DNA of 64,000 bases from Plectonema cf. radiosum LEGE 06105 (GTDB lineage Bacteria; Cyanobacteriota; Cyanobacteriia; Cyanobacteriales; Nostocaceae), in contig NZ_JADEWL010000015.1 in assembly GCF_015207665.1 (NCBI RefSeq), forward strand, positions 1-64,000, given 5' to 3'. The notes beneath the pieces are model-generated. The model saw nothing but the letters and a program-made list of their open reading frames with translations. It was not told the origin of the DNA and made no database searches. The position numbers were made by a program, and so were the translations under genes. This document shows, piece after piece, positions 8,929 to 17,369 of this stretch (position 1 is the first letter of the stretch; each line of letters opens with the position of its first letter).

Positions 8929-9615
8929 ATGCTTTCTATAACTCCCAACTACCAAATCATTTGGGAAAAACTCCCCGATGACTTTGTATTAGAAAACGAA
9001 CCAGTGGATAATATCAATCAACCATTACTTGCTGCTGCGTTAACTGAAAGTTTAGAAATTGCCAGTAAATTACCCGAAAATTCGCTGATTACTACTAATT
9101 ACGGCATCTGCGCTACAGTAAATCAAAAGATAGTTGTAAAAGCCCCAAATTGGGCTTATGTACCTAATATTACTGTTTCCCGACAGCAAGTAAAACGCAG
9201 TTATACACCACAACTTCAAGGCGATATTCCCGTTATTGTAATGGAATTTCTTTCCGATACTCAAGGTGGGGAATATTCAATTAAACCTACTCACCCTCCG
9301 GGAAAGTGGTTCTTTTACGAACAAATTTTAGAAGTTCCTAATTATGTCATTTTTGAACCAGATAGCGGTGAAATCGAAGTTTATCAATTAGATGATTCAA
9401 AACGATATTATCTGCAAAAACCCGATGCTAATAATCGTTTCTGGATTGCTCAAATGAATTTATTTTTAGGAGTATGGGAAGGAAATAGAGAAAACCGCAC
9501 TGGTTATTGGTTGCGATGGTGGGATGAAAATAAAAACATTTTACTATGGGGTTTAGAAAAAGCCGAGCGTTTAGCAGCACAGCTTAGAGCAGCTGGAATT
9601 GAACCGGAAATTTGA
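8929..9615 (+). CDS. Uma2 family endonuclease (DUF820)
   Basis: The protein matches the Uma2/DUF820 family, a PD-(D/E)XK-fold putative nuclease family greatly expanded in cyanobacteria. Recognisable parts are an N-terminal INQPLLAAALTESLEIA helix, the APNWAYVPNI strand (usually the PDxxV region), IPVIVMEFLSD with the glutamate that normally belongs to the active site, the YEQILEVPNYVIFEPDSGEIEVYQL strands, and a C-terminal helix EKAERLAAQLRAAGIEP typical of the family. I start at the ATG at 8929 (228 residues) rather than an in-frame TTG 12 bases upstream. Uma2 genes are common and scattered, so I do not assume it belongs to the two large genes upstream, though it shares their strand. Confidence 0.85.
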   Translation: MLSITPNYQIIWEKLPDDFVLENEPVDNINQPLLAAALTESLEIASKLPENSLITTNYGICATVNQKIVVKAPNWAYVPNITVSRQQVKRSYTPQLQGDIPVIVMEFLSDTQGGEYSIKPTHPPGKWFFYEQILEVPNYVIFEPDSGEIEVYQLDDSKRYYLQKPDANNRFWIAQMNLFLGVWEGNRENRTGYWLRWWDENKNILLWGLEKAERLAAQLRAAGIEPEI

Positions 9616-9626
9616 GAAAATACAAA

Positions 9627-9718
9627 TAGACATCTCCGAAAAAGAATGTAGAGACGCGAAATTTCGCGTCTCTACAAGGTTTCTGGATGACGCATAATTA
9701 ATTTCCACCAGATGTCTA
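9627..9718. mobile_element. 92-bp MITE-like element with AGACATCT ends
   Basis: TAGACATCT at the left end is the inverse complement of AGATGTCTA at the right end. The centre is a perfect 28-bp palindrome (9648-9675, half-site GTAGAGACGCGAAA). Related copies are at 34584-34674 and 43020-43110. Because it lies between the convergent Uma2 and trpE genes, the hairpin may also stop transcription from both sides. Confidence 0.75.
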
Positions 9719-9750
9719 ATATATAAATATGGCTACTACACTTCAAACTA

Positions 9751-11298
9751 TTAAGGATTTTTTAAACACCCTATTGCTTCTAACAAACCCTTAGCCTTAT
9801 TCAAAGTCTCCTCATACTCCTTCTCTGGCTCCGAATCAGCCACCAAACCCGCACCCGCTTGCACCATCACAGTATTATCCCTAACTACCATCGTCCTAAT
9901 TGCGATCGCGCTATTTAATTGACCTTCAAAATCATAATATCCATAAACTCCCGAATAAACCCCGCGACGACTAGGTTCTAATTCGTGGATAATTTCCATC
10001 GCTCGTATTTTCGGCGCTCCGCTAACTGTACCCGCAGGAAAGCAAGCTTTGAGCAAATCCCAAGCATTTTTACCCGGCGCTAATTTACCCACCACGTTAC
10101 TAACGATATGCATAACGTGAGAGTAACGCTCAATCTTCATTAACTCGTCAACTTTAACACTACCATTTTCACAAACCCGTCCCAAATCGTTACGTCCTAA
10201 ATCTACCAACATCACGTGTTCGGCGACTTCTTTGGGATCTTTTAATAAATCTTCAGCAAATGCTGCGTCTTCCTTCACCGTTTTACCTCTGGGACGAGTT
10301 CCTGCAATCGGACGCACTGTAGCAACAACTCCATCTTCCCCATCGCTTTGGGCTTTTACCATCACTTCCGGACTCGAACCGATAATTTGCCAATCTTTAA
10401 AGTGGAAGTAACACATATAAGGTGAAGGATTTATCTGACGCAGCGAACGGTAAAGCGCAAAGGGATCACCATTATATTCAGTTGACAATCGCTGGGAAAC
10501 AACAACTTGAAAAATATCACCAGCTTTGATATAATCCTTAGCCTTTTCAACACTTGCACAAAATTCTGCTTTCGTAAAATTGCTTTTATACTCCCCAGTT
10601 CCCTTGACATTTCTGATTCCCGGTGGAGTCCATTCCATAATGGTTTTTTCCCCTGGTAAAGGTTCACACAGCTTGTTTACCATCCCAGAAACCATACCAC
10701 TTGCTTTTTCGTAAGCCGCCGGTAAATCTACATTCGAGCCACGCAAATCTGCATAAGCAACCGCCCAAATTTTCCGCTTTACCTGGTCAAAAATCAACAG
10801 GTGATCTACCTGCATCCACAACCCATCGGGAATATTTCGCTCGTCTTGCGGATGAACCTTTACCCGTGGTTCAATCCAGCGAATTAATTCATAACCCCAA
10901 AAACCAAATAAACCATTAATTCCCGGCGGTAATTGAGGTAAATGAACTGGCTGCAAAGCTGTCAAACATTCGCTTAAAGCCTTAAAAGGATCGCCTTCAA
11001 AAACTACCTGCTTTCCATCTCGGAAAGTTTGAATTGTTTGATAGGTATCGGCTACATTTCCTTGATTTTCACCCGTAGCTTCTAAAATCCATAAAGGATC
11101 GCAACCCACCCAACTATAACGTCCTAAATTCTCCCCACCTTCCACCGATTCCAGCAGAAAATTATAAGCATGACCAGCACATACTTTATACCAAGCCGAA
11201 ACAGGTGTATCCAAATCAGCCACCCATTCTTGATATACCGGGACAAAATTACCTTGTTTTGCTAACTCGCAGAATTCAGAAAAATCGGGGAAAATCAC
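9751..11298 (-). CDS. trpE: Anthranilate synthase component I
   Basis: TrpE makes anthranilate from chorismate, the first committed step of tryptophan synthesis, using ammonia from TrpG. The 515-residue length is normal. The N-terminal tryptophan-sensing motif LLES is at residues 48-51, so feedback inhibition is likely. The chorismate-binding domain fills roughly residues 235-510, with PIAGTRPRGKT, HVMLVDLGRNDLGRV and FPAGTVSGAPKIRAMEI. Translation appears to start at GTG, because GTG ATT TTC encodes the conserved MIFPDFSEF beginning and the DNA upstream is tandem repeat. No trpG is adjacent. A second trpE-like gene in the genome cannot be excluded. Confidence 0.95.
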   Translation of the reverse strand: MIFPDFSEFCELAKQGNFVPVYQEWVADLDTPVSAWYKVCAGHAYNFLLESVEGGENLGRYSWVGCDPLWILEATGENQGNVADTYQTIQTFRDGKQVVFEGDPFKALSECLTALQPVHLPQLPPGINGLFGFWGYELIRWIEPRVKVHPQDERNIPDGLWMQVDHLLIFDQVKRKIWAVAYADLRGSNVDLPAAYEKASGMVSGMVNKLCEPLPGEKTIMEWTPPGIRNVKGTGEYKSNFTKAEFCASVEKAKDYIKAGDIFQVVVSQRLSTEYNGDPFALYRSLRQINPSPYMCYFHFKDWQIIGSSPEVMVKAQSDGEDGVVATVRPIAGTRPRGKTVKEDAAFAEDLLKDPKEVAEHVMLVDLGRNDLGRVCENGSVKVDELMKIERYSHVMHIVSNVVGKLAPGKNAWDLLKACFPAGTVSGAPKIRAMEIIHELEPSRRGVYSGVYGYYDFEGQLNSAIAIRTMVVRDNTVMVQAGAGLVADSEPEKEYEETLNKAKGLLEAIGCLKNP

Positions 11299-11361
11299 AG
11301 TTATCAGTTATCAGTTATCAGTGAACAGTTATCAGTTATTAGTGAACAGTTATCAGTAAGC
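11299..11361. repeat. CAGTTAT/CAGTGAA tandem repeats upstream of trpE
   Basis: CAGTTAT and CAGTGAA heptamers repeat about nine times directly before the trpE start codon, leaving little room for a conventional ribosome-binding site. Confidence 0.75.
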
Positions 11362-11473
11362 AATTATTATTTCTCGGTTAAACATGACATACAAGAAAAG
11401 AAATACAGTTTTAATATCTCAACCGATTATCTATTCCCCATATTTTGTGTTTAATTCCCGATAATATTAACAG

Positions 11474-11523
11474 TTAACTGTTTATTGTTCACTGTTCACT
11501 GTTCACTGTTAACTGTTCACTGT
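11474..11523. repeat. TGTTCAC tandem repeats downstream of psaD
   Basis: ACTGTTC/ACTGTTA heptamers repeat just past the psaD stop codon. They resemble the inverse complement of the CAGTGAA family upstream of trpE. Confidence 0.75.
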
Positions 11524-11528
11524 ATCAA

Positions 11529-11957
11529 TTAAGGATTAGGAGCGTCAAAGGGTGTTACGCCACTAAACTTAAGTTTTGCAGCACTGGGATTGTCGCCAAT
11601 TTTACGGGCAACAAAACGTACTTTTTCGCGCCCTTCGTTGACCTTCTCAGGGAAAACACCATCAGCCGGATGTAAATACTGAATTTCACCACTGGGATAA
11701 ATTCGGTAAATTTTGTAATCAGTAATTTTCATTTTCCGGAACATAGCGCCCAAAGCAATACCGTACTCTTTACGAGCAATTTCCAGCATATTTTCGCCTT
11801 CAAGCATCACCGCAGAGCCACCAGTAGGCATTTCAAAAACCTGTTCCTTGGGACTAGTCCAAGTAATCGCGTACTTTTCCTCTTCTTCCGCTTTTTTGAG
11901 CAAGCCGCCAGTGCTGCCACCAAATTTTGGAGTTTGTCCAGAGAGTGTTTGTACCAT
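11529..11957 (-). CDS. psaD: Photosystem I reaction centre subunit II (PsaD)
   Basis: PsaD sits on the stromal (cytoplasmic) side of photosystem I and provides the docking site for ferredoxin. The protein is nearly textbook: [16 protein letters not shown] at the N-terminus, [39 protein letters not shown] and [19 protein letters not shown] choose the ATG at 11957 (142 residues, MVQTLSG). An upstream in-frame TTG would add five residues absent from the family. The remainder, including a C-terminal [11 protein letters not shown], is of normal length. It is expressed from its own promoter; trpE follows 230 bp downstream beyond repeats. Confidence 0.97.
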   Translation of the reverse strand: MVQTLSGQTPKFGGSTGGLLKKAEEEEKYAITWTSPKEQVFEMPTGGSAVMLEGENMLEIARKEYGIALGAMFRKMKITDYKIYRIYPSGEIQYLHPADGVFPEKVNEGREKVRFVARKIGDNPSAAKLKFSGVTPFDAPNP

Positions 11958-12058
11958 AAAATTTTCTCTCAACGTTTTTAGGGCATCGTAACACTGCGAC
12001 CGGGGTCATATTGCGATTACGTTAGGAAGTTTAACAGTTCTTAGAAAAATGATAGTTG

Positions 12059-12235
12059 TTGGTTGATGGTGGTTAGTGGTTAGTTGATGGTGGTTAGTTG
12101 ATGGTGGATAGTTGATGGTGGATAGTTGTTGGTTGATGGTGGTTAGTTGATGGTGGTTAGTTGTTGGTTGATGGTGGTTAGTTGTTGGTGGTTAGTTGTT
12201 GGTTGATGGTGGATAGTTGTTGGTGGATAGTTGTT
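12059..12235. repeat. Tandem array of GGTTAGTTGATGGTG-type units
   Basis: About 175 bp built from the 7-8-base words GTTGGTT, GATGGTG and GTTAGTT in varying order, upstream of psaD. With the array at 12254 it fills the 390-bp gap between psaD and the histidine kinase. I see no gene here. Confidence 0.8.
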
Positions 12236-12253
12236 ACTAAGAATTAACATGAA

Positions 12254-12350
12254 GACCTTTAACCTTAGACCTTTAACCTTAGACCTTTAACCTTAGACCT
12301 TTAACCTTAGACCTTTGACCTTAGACCTTTGACCTTAGACCTTTGACCTT
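12254..12350. repeat. 14-bp tandem repeat, GACCTTTAACCTTA, about seven copies
   Basis: Seven consecutive units, the last three with TTTGACC instead of TTTAACC. The array runs up to the first base of the complement of the histidine kinase stop codon. Confidence 0.85.
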
Positions 12351-14395
12351 CACTTGCTCCCAACCATCAAAAGCCTCTCCTCCTGACTTCCTTCAATGCT
12401 GGGTACAGTGAAGTGAAACTTGGAACCTTTATCTTTACCCGATGATTCTGCCCAAATTTCTCCTCCCCAACTTCGGATTATTTGACGACAAATTGCTAAT
12501 CCTAACCCTGTTCCCCCGGTGGTACGTCTTAAGGCTCCTTCTTCTTGATAAAAACGGTCAAAAACGATTTCTAAACGATTGGGTTCTATTCCTCGTCCCG
12601 TGTCAGCGACGGTAACTTCAACCATTTTATTGCCGTTGGAATTTGCTTTGATCGTAATTTTTCCGTTGGGGGGTGTGAATTTACAAGCGTTATCTAGAAG
12701 CTTGGCTAGAACTTCCACTAACCAATCACCATCTGCTCTAATTAAAGGCAAATTTTCTGATATTTTGATGGCAACTTTCGGGAGGTTTTCCAAACTGCTG
12801 CGAGCCTTAATTCTGCTGATTGATAAATCTACGCATTCTTGTAAAGTCAAAGTTTCTGGATGCCATTCAATTCGACCGCTTTCTAAGTTGGAAAGAGTTA
12901 AAAAATCTTGAATTAGTTTCCGCATTCTTTCTGAGTCGGAAAGTGCGGTACTAAGCATTACTTGACGCAATTCTAAAGGCATATCTGGTTCGGTTGCGAG
13001 GCTTTCCAAACATACCTGAATTGTGGAAAGTGGAGTCCGCAGTTCGTGTCCGGTAATGGCGATCAAGTTGCTGCGAGTGCGGTCTAATGCTTCTAATTGT
13101 TGGTTAAAATCTTCTAAATTAGCGTAGGCTTCGGCTTGGATTAAAGCTGCTCCAATGGAAGTAGCTATGGCTTTCACCAAATCGAGTTCATCCGTTTGCC
13201 ATTCATGAGCTTGATTGCGGCAATATTGTAACTCTATCATCCCCAACATTCGCCCCTGAAACCATACGGGTTCCATCAACCAGGAACGAATCCCAAATTT
13301 TTTCACAAAATCCCTAAGTACCCTCGAATTTTGAATGCGAGTGTCTTCAAGAGTATCTGAAATACAAACTCCGTCCCCTGCTTGTACCACTTCTTGAAAC
13401 AACGGATTATTTTCTAATTCTCTAGTTTCTCCCAACAGCGAGGAAATACCAGAACTCAAAAATTCGTGTTCAATGGTAGCGCTCATATCCGCAGCCTGAG
13501 CGCGGTAGATTAAGCAACGACTCACTGCTAAGTTTTGTCCTAATTCTTGTACCGCGACTTGCAATACTTCTCGCGGATTTAGCGATCGCCTAATTGCAGT
13601 ACTAATGGAGTTGACTAAACGTTCTTTTCGTGCTTGGGCGGCAATTGACCGATAAGCTTTGTGTAGCTTATATTGACTAGCTTGTAAATAAGTAACTAAG
13701 CGCTGCACAAAAGGGTTGGTATCAATGTCGCAAGCATATTCGTTAGTTTCGTCTACAATTTTTTGATTATAATTATCTCCAATCCTAAAGCGTTGACGCG
13801 CTTGCTCAATTTTTGAGGCTAATTCCGGACGATAAATAAGTATTTTGTCTAATAACAAGTCCGCCGCTTTTAAGCTAACTCCCCTTTCCGCCGTCCAAAT
13901 TCCCTCAAACCTTCGCGCTGTATCCATATCAATACTGGGAATCAATTCTGGGAAATCTTTTTTTACTATGGAAGTTGGGTATTCCCGGCAAACTAAGCAA
14001 GTAGCATAATTAAAAGCAATCACTACCAAATGCCATTCTTGAGCAAGAGCATCTTTTGGCTTAAAAGCAACCTTTTCGTAATGTTCCGAACTGTTGCTAA
14101 AATCTGTTTCTGGTGCAGATAAAACGTATATTTGATTGCTTATTTGCGCCAGCCGCTGATAACGATGAGCTTCTTGACGATAAAATCTCTCCCTTTGAAA
14201 GCTGGCAATCACTAAAGGCTGCTCCATTGTCGCAGCCAAAACTTGATCTTCCATCGCGTGGGAGAGCGCTGTCAATGAAGCTTTAAAGTATATTTGGGGT
14301 CGCAGGTACGGTAAGACCTGTATCAAATCACTCAGCACGGAAGTCGAAATGCTCATGGATGTCGTTAAGGAGCCACTATCTGGATTTAAATCCAC
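12350..14395 (-). CDS. DICT-GAF sensor histidine kinase
   Basis: This is a soluble hybrid-free sensor kinase of up to 681 residues. Residues 20-250 resemble the cyanobacterial DICT sensory domain. A GAF domain follows at about 260-425, then a HisKA dimerisation helix with the phospho-acceptor His at about 450 (ITGHELRTPLS). The HATPase domain has the N box at about 569 (LLDNACKF), then DTGRGI and GGTGLGLAI. No transmembrane segment is visible, so it probably senses an internal signal. No response regulator is adjacent, so it is an orphan kinase. The upstream start is GTG; an ATG at 14356 gives a 668-residue alternative. Ligand and partner are unknown. Confidence 0.88.
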   Translation of the reverse strand: MDLNPDSGSLTTSMSISTSVLSDLIQVLPYLRPQIYFKASLTALSHAMEDQVLAATMEQPLVIASFQRERFYRQEAHRYQRLAQISNQIYVLSAPETDFSNSSEHYEKVAFKPKDALAQEWHLVVIAFNYATCLVCREYPTSIVKKDFPELIPSIDMDTARRFEGIWTAERGVSLKAADLLLDKILIYRPELASKIEQARQRFRIGDNYNQKIVDETNEYACDIDTNPFVQRLVTYLQASQYKLHKAYRSIAAQARKERLVNSISTAIRRSLNPREVLQVAVQELGQNLAVSRCLIYRAQAADMSATIEHEFLSSGISSLLGETRELENNPLFQEVVQAGDGVCISDTLEDTRIQNSRVLRDFVKKFGIRSWLMEPVWFQGRMLGMIELQYCRNQAHEWQTDELDLVKAIATSIGAALIQAEAYANLEDFNQQLEALDRTRSNLIAITGHELRTPLSTIQVCLESLATEPDMPLELRQVMLSTALSDSERMRKLIQDFLTLSNLESGRIEWHPETLTLQECVDLSISRIKARSSLENLPKVAIKISENLPLIRADGDWLVEVLAKLLDNACKFTPPNGKITIKANSNGNKMVEVTVADTGRGIEPNRLEIVFDRFYQEEGALRRTTGGTGLGLAICRQIIRSWGGEIWAESSGKDKGSKFHFTVPSIEGSQEERLLMVGSK

Positions 14396-15134
14396 GTCAC
14401 AGCTGCATTTTACAAACTACAACGCCGTCTCAGATCAAACAAACAGTTGCAATTTGTAAAGAATATTTCATAAATTTAGAGAGCCATAGCAGCTAACAGT
14501 CGCTAAACCAGCCGTTGGGCTGACAATTTCTCAGAATGAGAATATTCTACCCTACCCTCTGCTGATATTTAGACAAAAGAATTTATTGGTACTGCTGTTT
14601 GTAAACAGGCTTACTTAGATAATAAAGCTGATTTTTTTGCAACGACTAACTAGGTATACACAAATAAATTTGATTATGTAACAAAATGTAAACCCTTCTC
14701 AAGGACTTATTTCTACTCCCTACTCCCTTGCGATCGCGATAAATTTTTCTATTCACCTAATTTACCAATATCAGCACTTGCGATCGCGTTCACACCTGTG
14801 GCGTGCGGATCAGCGTGACGCGGTAGCTTCATTATTGTCACGGGCATCCCTGCCCGTCCGAGTCTGCCTTATAATGCTGTACGCTAGTTGCATAATTTTT
14901 AAATACTTGAAAATGCTATGATTGCTACTTTTTATATCTAATTTTATAGTCATGAAAAACAATGTAATTTATGATGATTTTGATGATTTTTCTGACCTGT
15001 TCTTTTCATTGAATCAATTGATATTTTTGTTTTTTCATTACATAATTTATCTCATATTTGTACAGCAAAATATTGTTACCAAACTACATATAATCATCAA
15101 ATATATTGCGAAAAAAGAATATTTAATGTAATAT
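14396..15134. other. Gene-poor interval with no convincing gene
   Basis: About 740 bp upstream of the histidine kinase. It holds two HIP1 sites (near 14730 and 14780), a short palindrome around CGGGCATCCCTGCCCG near 14844 and AT-rich DNA after 14880. I see no convincing conserved gene; promoters of the kinase presumably lie near 14400-14600. Confidence 0.4.
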
Positions 15135-15479
15135 TACTTTGTCGATGTTTTTGATGGTCAAGCTAATGGTTTGAATCTAGAATTAATGCCCGATGAATCT
15201 GCTTATTAAATCGCAATAAAGTCAAGAATAAATACTTATTCACAACTTAATTACGATGAAGTAGTAAGCAATGGTAGCGGCTAATAATTAGATGCCCGAA
15301 AGCGTTGAGGTTTGATTGTGCCGTTCAGTTCCCAACACTTTGCGATGGATATAGATGCTCCCGACTGCTGGCTACCCCAAAAGGCTATTAAAGCAAAACA
15401 AGGCATGGCATATTTACCCGATAAAGAACCGCTTGAAATTATCATTTTCTATAGTTTGAGAAAATTTGAGAAAAGATAA
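15135..15479 (+). pseudogene. Possible scraps of a decayed gene
   Basis: Two short in-frame stretches read like protein rather than noise. One ends at 15209 and contains FVDVFDGQANGLNLEL. A second, open from a TTG at 15312 to a TAA at 15479 (55 residues), contains APDCWLPQKAIKAKQGMAY. They are separated by stops and lie directly before the GT4 gene. They could be remnants of one gene, or the second could be a real small protein. I do not recognise either sequence. Confidence 0.22.
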
Positions 15480-15524
15480 TGCATATGGGTTAATATGCTT
15501 TATTCCCCACAAAATTGGTGAAAC

Positions 15525-16568
15525 ATGAGAATTGCTCAAATTTCTCCTTTATGGGAGCGCGTTCCTCCCTTTCGCTACGGCGGAATAGAACTAATCGTCA
15601 AACTTCTGACAGATGAATTAGTTCGGCGCGGTCATGAAGTAACTTTGTTTGCTTCTGGTGACTCGATTGTGAAAGCAAAGTTGCACTCAGTTCACGACCA
15701 GGCTTTACGGCTCGACTCTTCTATTCAAGAGCCAGATATCTATCATCAAATGATTCTCGCTGACCTTTATCAAGAAGCATACGCCAATTTTGATATTATT
15801 CATTCCCACATGGGTTATGCGGCTCTTGCCTATAGTAATTTGGTCAAAACACCCACCGTACATACACTCCACGGTGCATTTACATCCGATACCGCTAAAA
15901 TATTTCGGCGTTTTGGCAAGCAGCCTTTAATCAGTATTTCCCAATCCCAGCGAGAACCCTGCTTAGACTTAAATTACGTTCATACAGTCTACAACGGTAT
16001 TGATACCGCTGTGTATCCCTTCTACAGTGAACCCGCACAGCCTGCTTACCTGGCTTTTGTGGGTAGAATTTCGCCACAAAAAGGAGCAGTAGAAGCGATA
16101 GAAATTGCCCGTGCAGCCGGTTTACCCTTAAAAATAGCTGGTAAAGTTGACGTGGTGGACATTGATTATTATCGACAACAAGTAGAACCACTAATTGATG
16201 GCGAACAAATTCAGTACCTTGGTGAAGTTTCCCACGAAGACAAGGTAAAATTATTAGGTGCAGCAACAGCGACTTTGTTCCCTATCACTTGGAGAGAACC
16301 TTTTGGTTTAGTGATGATTGAATCAATGGCTGCTGGTACCCCCGTAATCGCCATGAATTTGGGTTCTGTGCCGGAGGTTATAGAAGATGGAAAAACAGGT
16401 TTCGTTTGCGACTCGATAAACCAAATGATTGAGATGGTTCCAAAAGTGATAAAACTAGACCGTCAAACTTGTAGAGAATACGTTGTTAGTCGCTTTAGTG
16501 TTGAATCGATGACTGACGAGTACGAGAAAGCTTACTCGATGGTTTTGAATTCGGTTGCCGCTTTGTAA
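15525..16568 (+). CDS. Glycosyltransferase family 4 protein
   Basis: A 347-residue GT-B-fold retaining glycosyltransferase. The N-terminal domain starts MRIAQISPLWERVPPFRYGG, with the glycine-rich acceptor-domain loop and an RRGHEVTLFASGD strand. The C-terminal donor domain begins around LAFVGRISPQKG (about 178) and has the E-x7-E region EPFGLVMIESMAAGTPVIA (about 264-280). The donor is presumably a nucleotide sugar; the acceptor is unknown. It precedes a debranching-type glycosidase on the same strand by about 800 bp, which hints at a shared carbohydrate pathway, but terminator-like hairpins lie between them. The ATG at 15525 begins on the conserved first strand. Confidence 0.88.
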   Translation: MRIAQISPLWERVPPFRYGGIELIVKLLTDELVRRGHEVTLFASGDSIVKAKLHSVHDQALRLDSSIQEPDIYHQMILADLYQEAYANFDIIHSHMGYAALAYSNLVKTPTVHTLHGAFTSDTAKIFRRFGKQPLISISQSQREPCLDLNYVHTVYNGIDTAVYPFYSEPAQPAYLAFVGRISPQKGAVEAIEIARAAGLPLKIAGKVDVVDIDYYRQQVEPLIDGEQIQYLGEVSHEDKVKLLGAATATLFPITWREPFGLVMIESMAAGTPVIAMNLGSVPEVIEDGKTGFVCDSINQMIEMVPKVIKLDRQTCREYVVSRFSVESMTDEYEKAYSMVLNSVAAL

Positions 16569-16585
16569 GTCATCCTCTGTAACGG

Positions 16586-16623
16586 GTTGAAGGTCAAGTT
16601 ATCGCTTAATAGCGACCTTCAAC
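16586..16623 (+). terminator. Hairpin after the GT4 gene
   Basis: GTTGAAGGTC pairs perfectly with GACCTTCAAC across a loop that itself holds a CGC/GCG pair. It lies 18 bases after the stop codon. There is no strong U-tract, so termination is probable but not certain. Confidence 0.5.
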
Positions 16624-16668
16624 ACTCGTTCTATAAATTCAATCATAAATGTGATTGTAAAACTATCC

Positions 16669-16701
16669 AAACAAAGTTTGCTTAAAACGGACTTTGTTTT
16701 C
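16669..16701 (+). terminator. Rho-independent terminator candidate
   Basis: AAACAAAGT pairs with ACTTTGTTT, followed by TTC. It is the second hairpin downstream of the GT4 gene and marks the likely end of that transcript. Confidence 0.5.
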
Positions 16702-17369
16702 TTATGTGTTACTTTACTACTAGATTATTTTTTTAAACATAGTTTATTCGTACTTATAGCTCGATCACAAACGAGGCTAATAATTCTACTAAACTAATGT
16801 AAATATATATACTTTTAATAAATACTAAAGTAATTAAAAATAATCATTGTTTGATAATTTAGAATTAATCATTATTTTTATGGTATATATAAAAAAATAT
16901 ATTGTTTTTTTCTCTGTTCGAGATAAAAGCAACGTCTATAAGTATGATTATATTTGCTTGACGTATATTTAAATAAACATAAATAAGAGTTATATAAAAT
17001 GTTTAAATAATTTACGATAATAGCTAATAGATAAATTATACAGAGGCTGAAACTCTAACGGTTAGAGTAAAACAGTTGAACTAGATGCTGTATAAAAGTT
17101 ATCTAGCAAAGAGTGCTAGCAAAAATTAAGTATAAATCAATTAAATAGTTACCTGGTTTTATTTAAAATAGTTTTGCTATTTACAACACTTTTTTATATA
17201 TACAGATTCATGAAGATTTTGTATATTCGCTCTTGTTGTGTTCCCTAACTTAACTTTATGCGAGCAATCAAAATGCTCAATGGCTCAAATGAATTTTATT
17301 CGCGTCTTTTTTTCAGAGTGACGCATCTCTAACAAAGAAACTATACACCAGTACACGGAATTTTTGCTA
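16702..17369. other. Long AT-rich leader region upstream of the glycosidase
   Basis: About 670 bp without a convincing gene, very AT-rich between 16780 and 17050. It contains a 17-bp near-perfect palindrome (17052-17068). The length is unusual for the window and suggests regulation or an unrecognised small RNA, but nothing specific can be named. Confidence 0.4.
17052..17068. promoter_or_regulatory. 8-1-8 palindrome, possible operator
   Basis: ACTCTAACGGTTAGAGT is symmetric around one central G. It lies about 300 bp upstream of the glycosidase start in an AT-rich region. It could bind a dimeric regulator or form a small hairpin. Confidence 0.35.

Noticed and set aside
8929-9615. Uma2 nuclease as a third member of the two-gene unknown system
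   Set aside because: Uma2 genes are very numerous and scattered in cyanobacteria, and a 200-bp gap with repeats and an element separates it from the helicase gene, so proximity alone is not enough.
14922-15131. 69-residue open frame rich in Phe, Ile and Leu
   Set aside because: It starts at TTG, has a composition expected of random AT-rich DNA, and shows no recognisable motif or ribosome-binding site.
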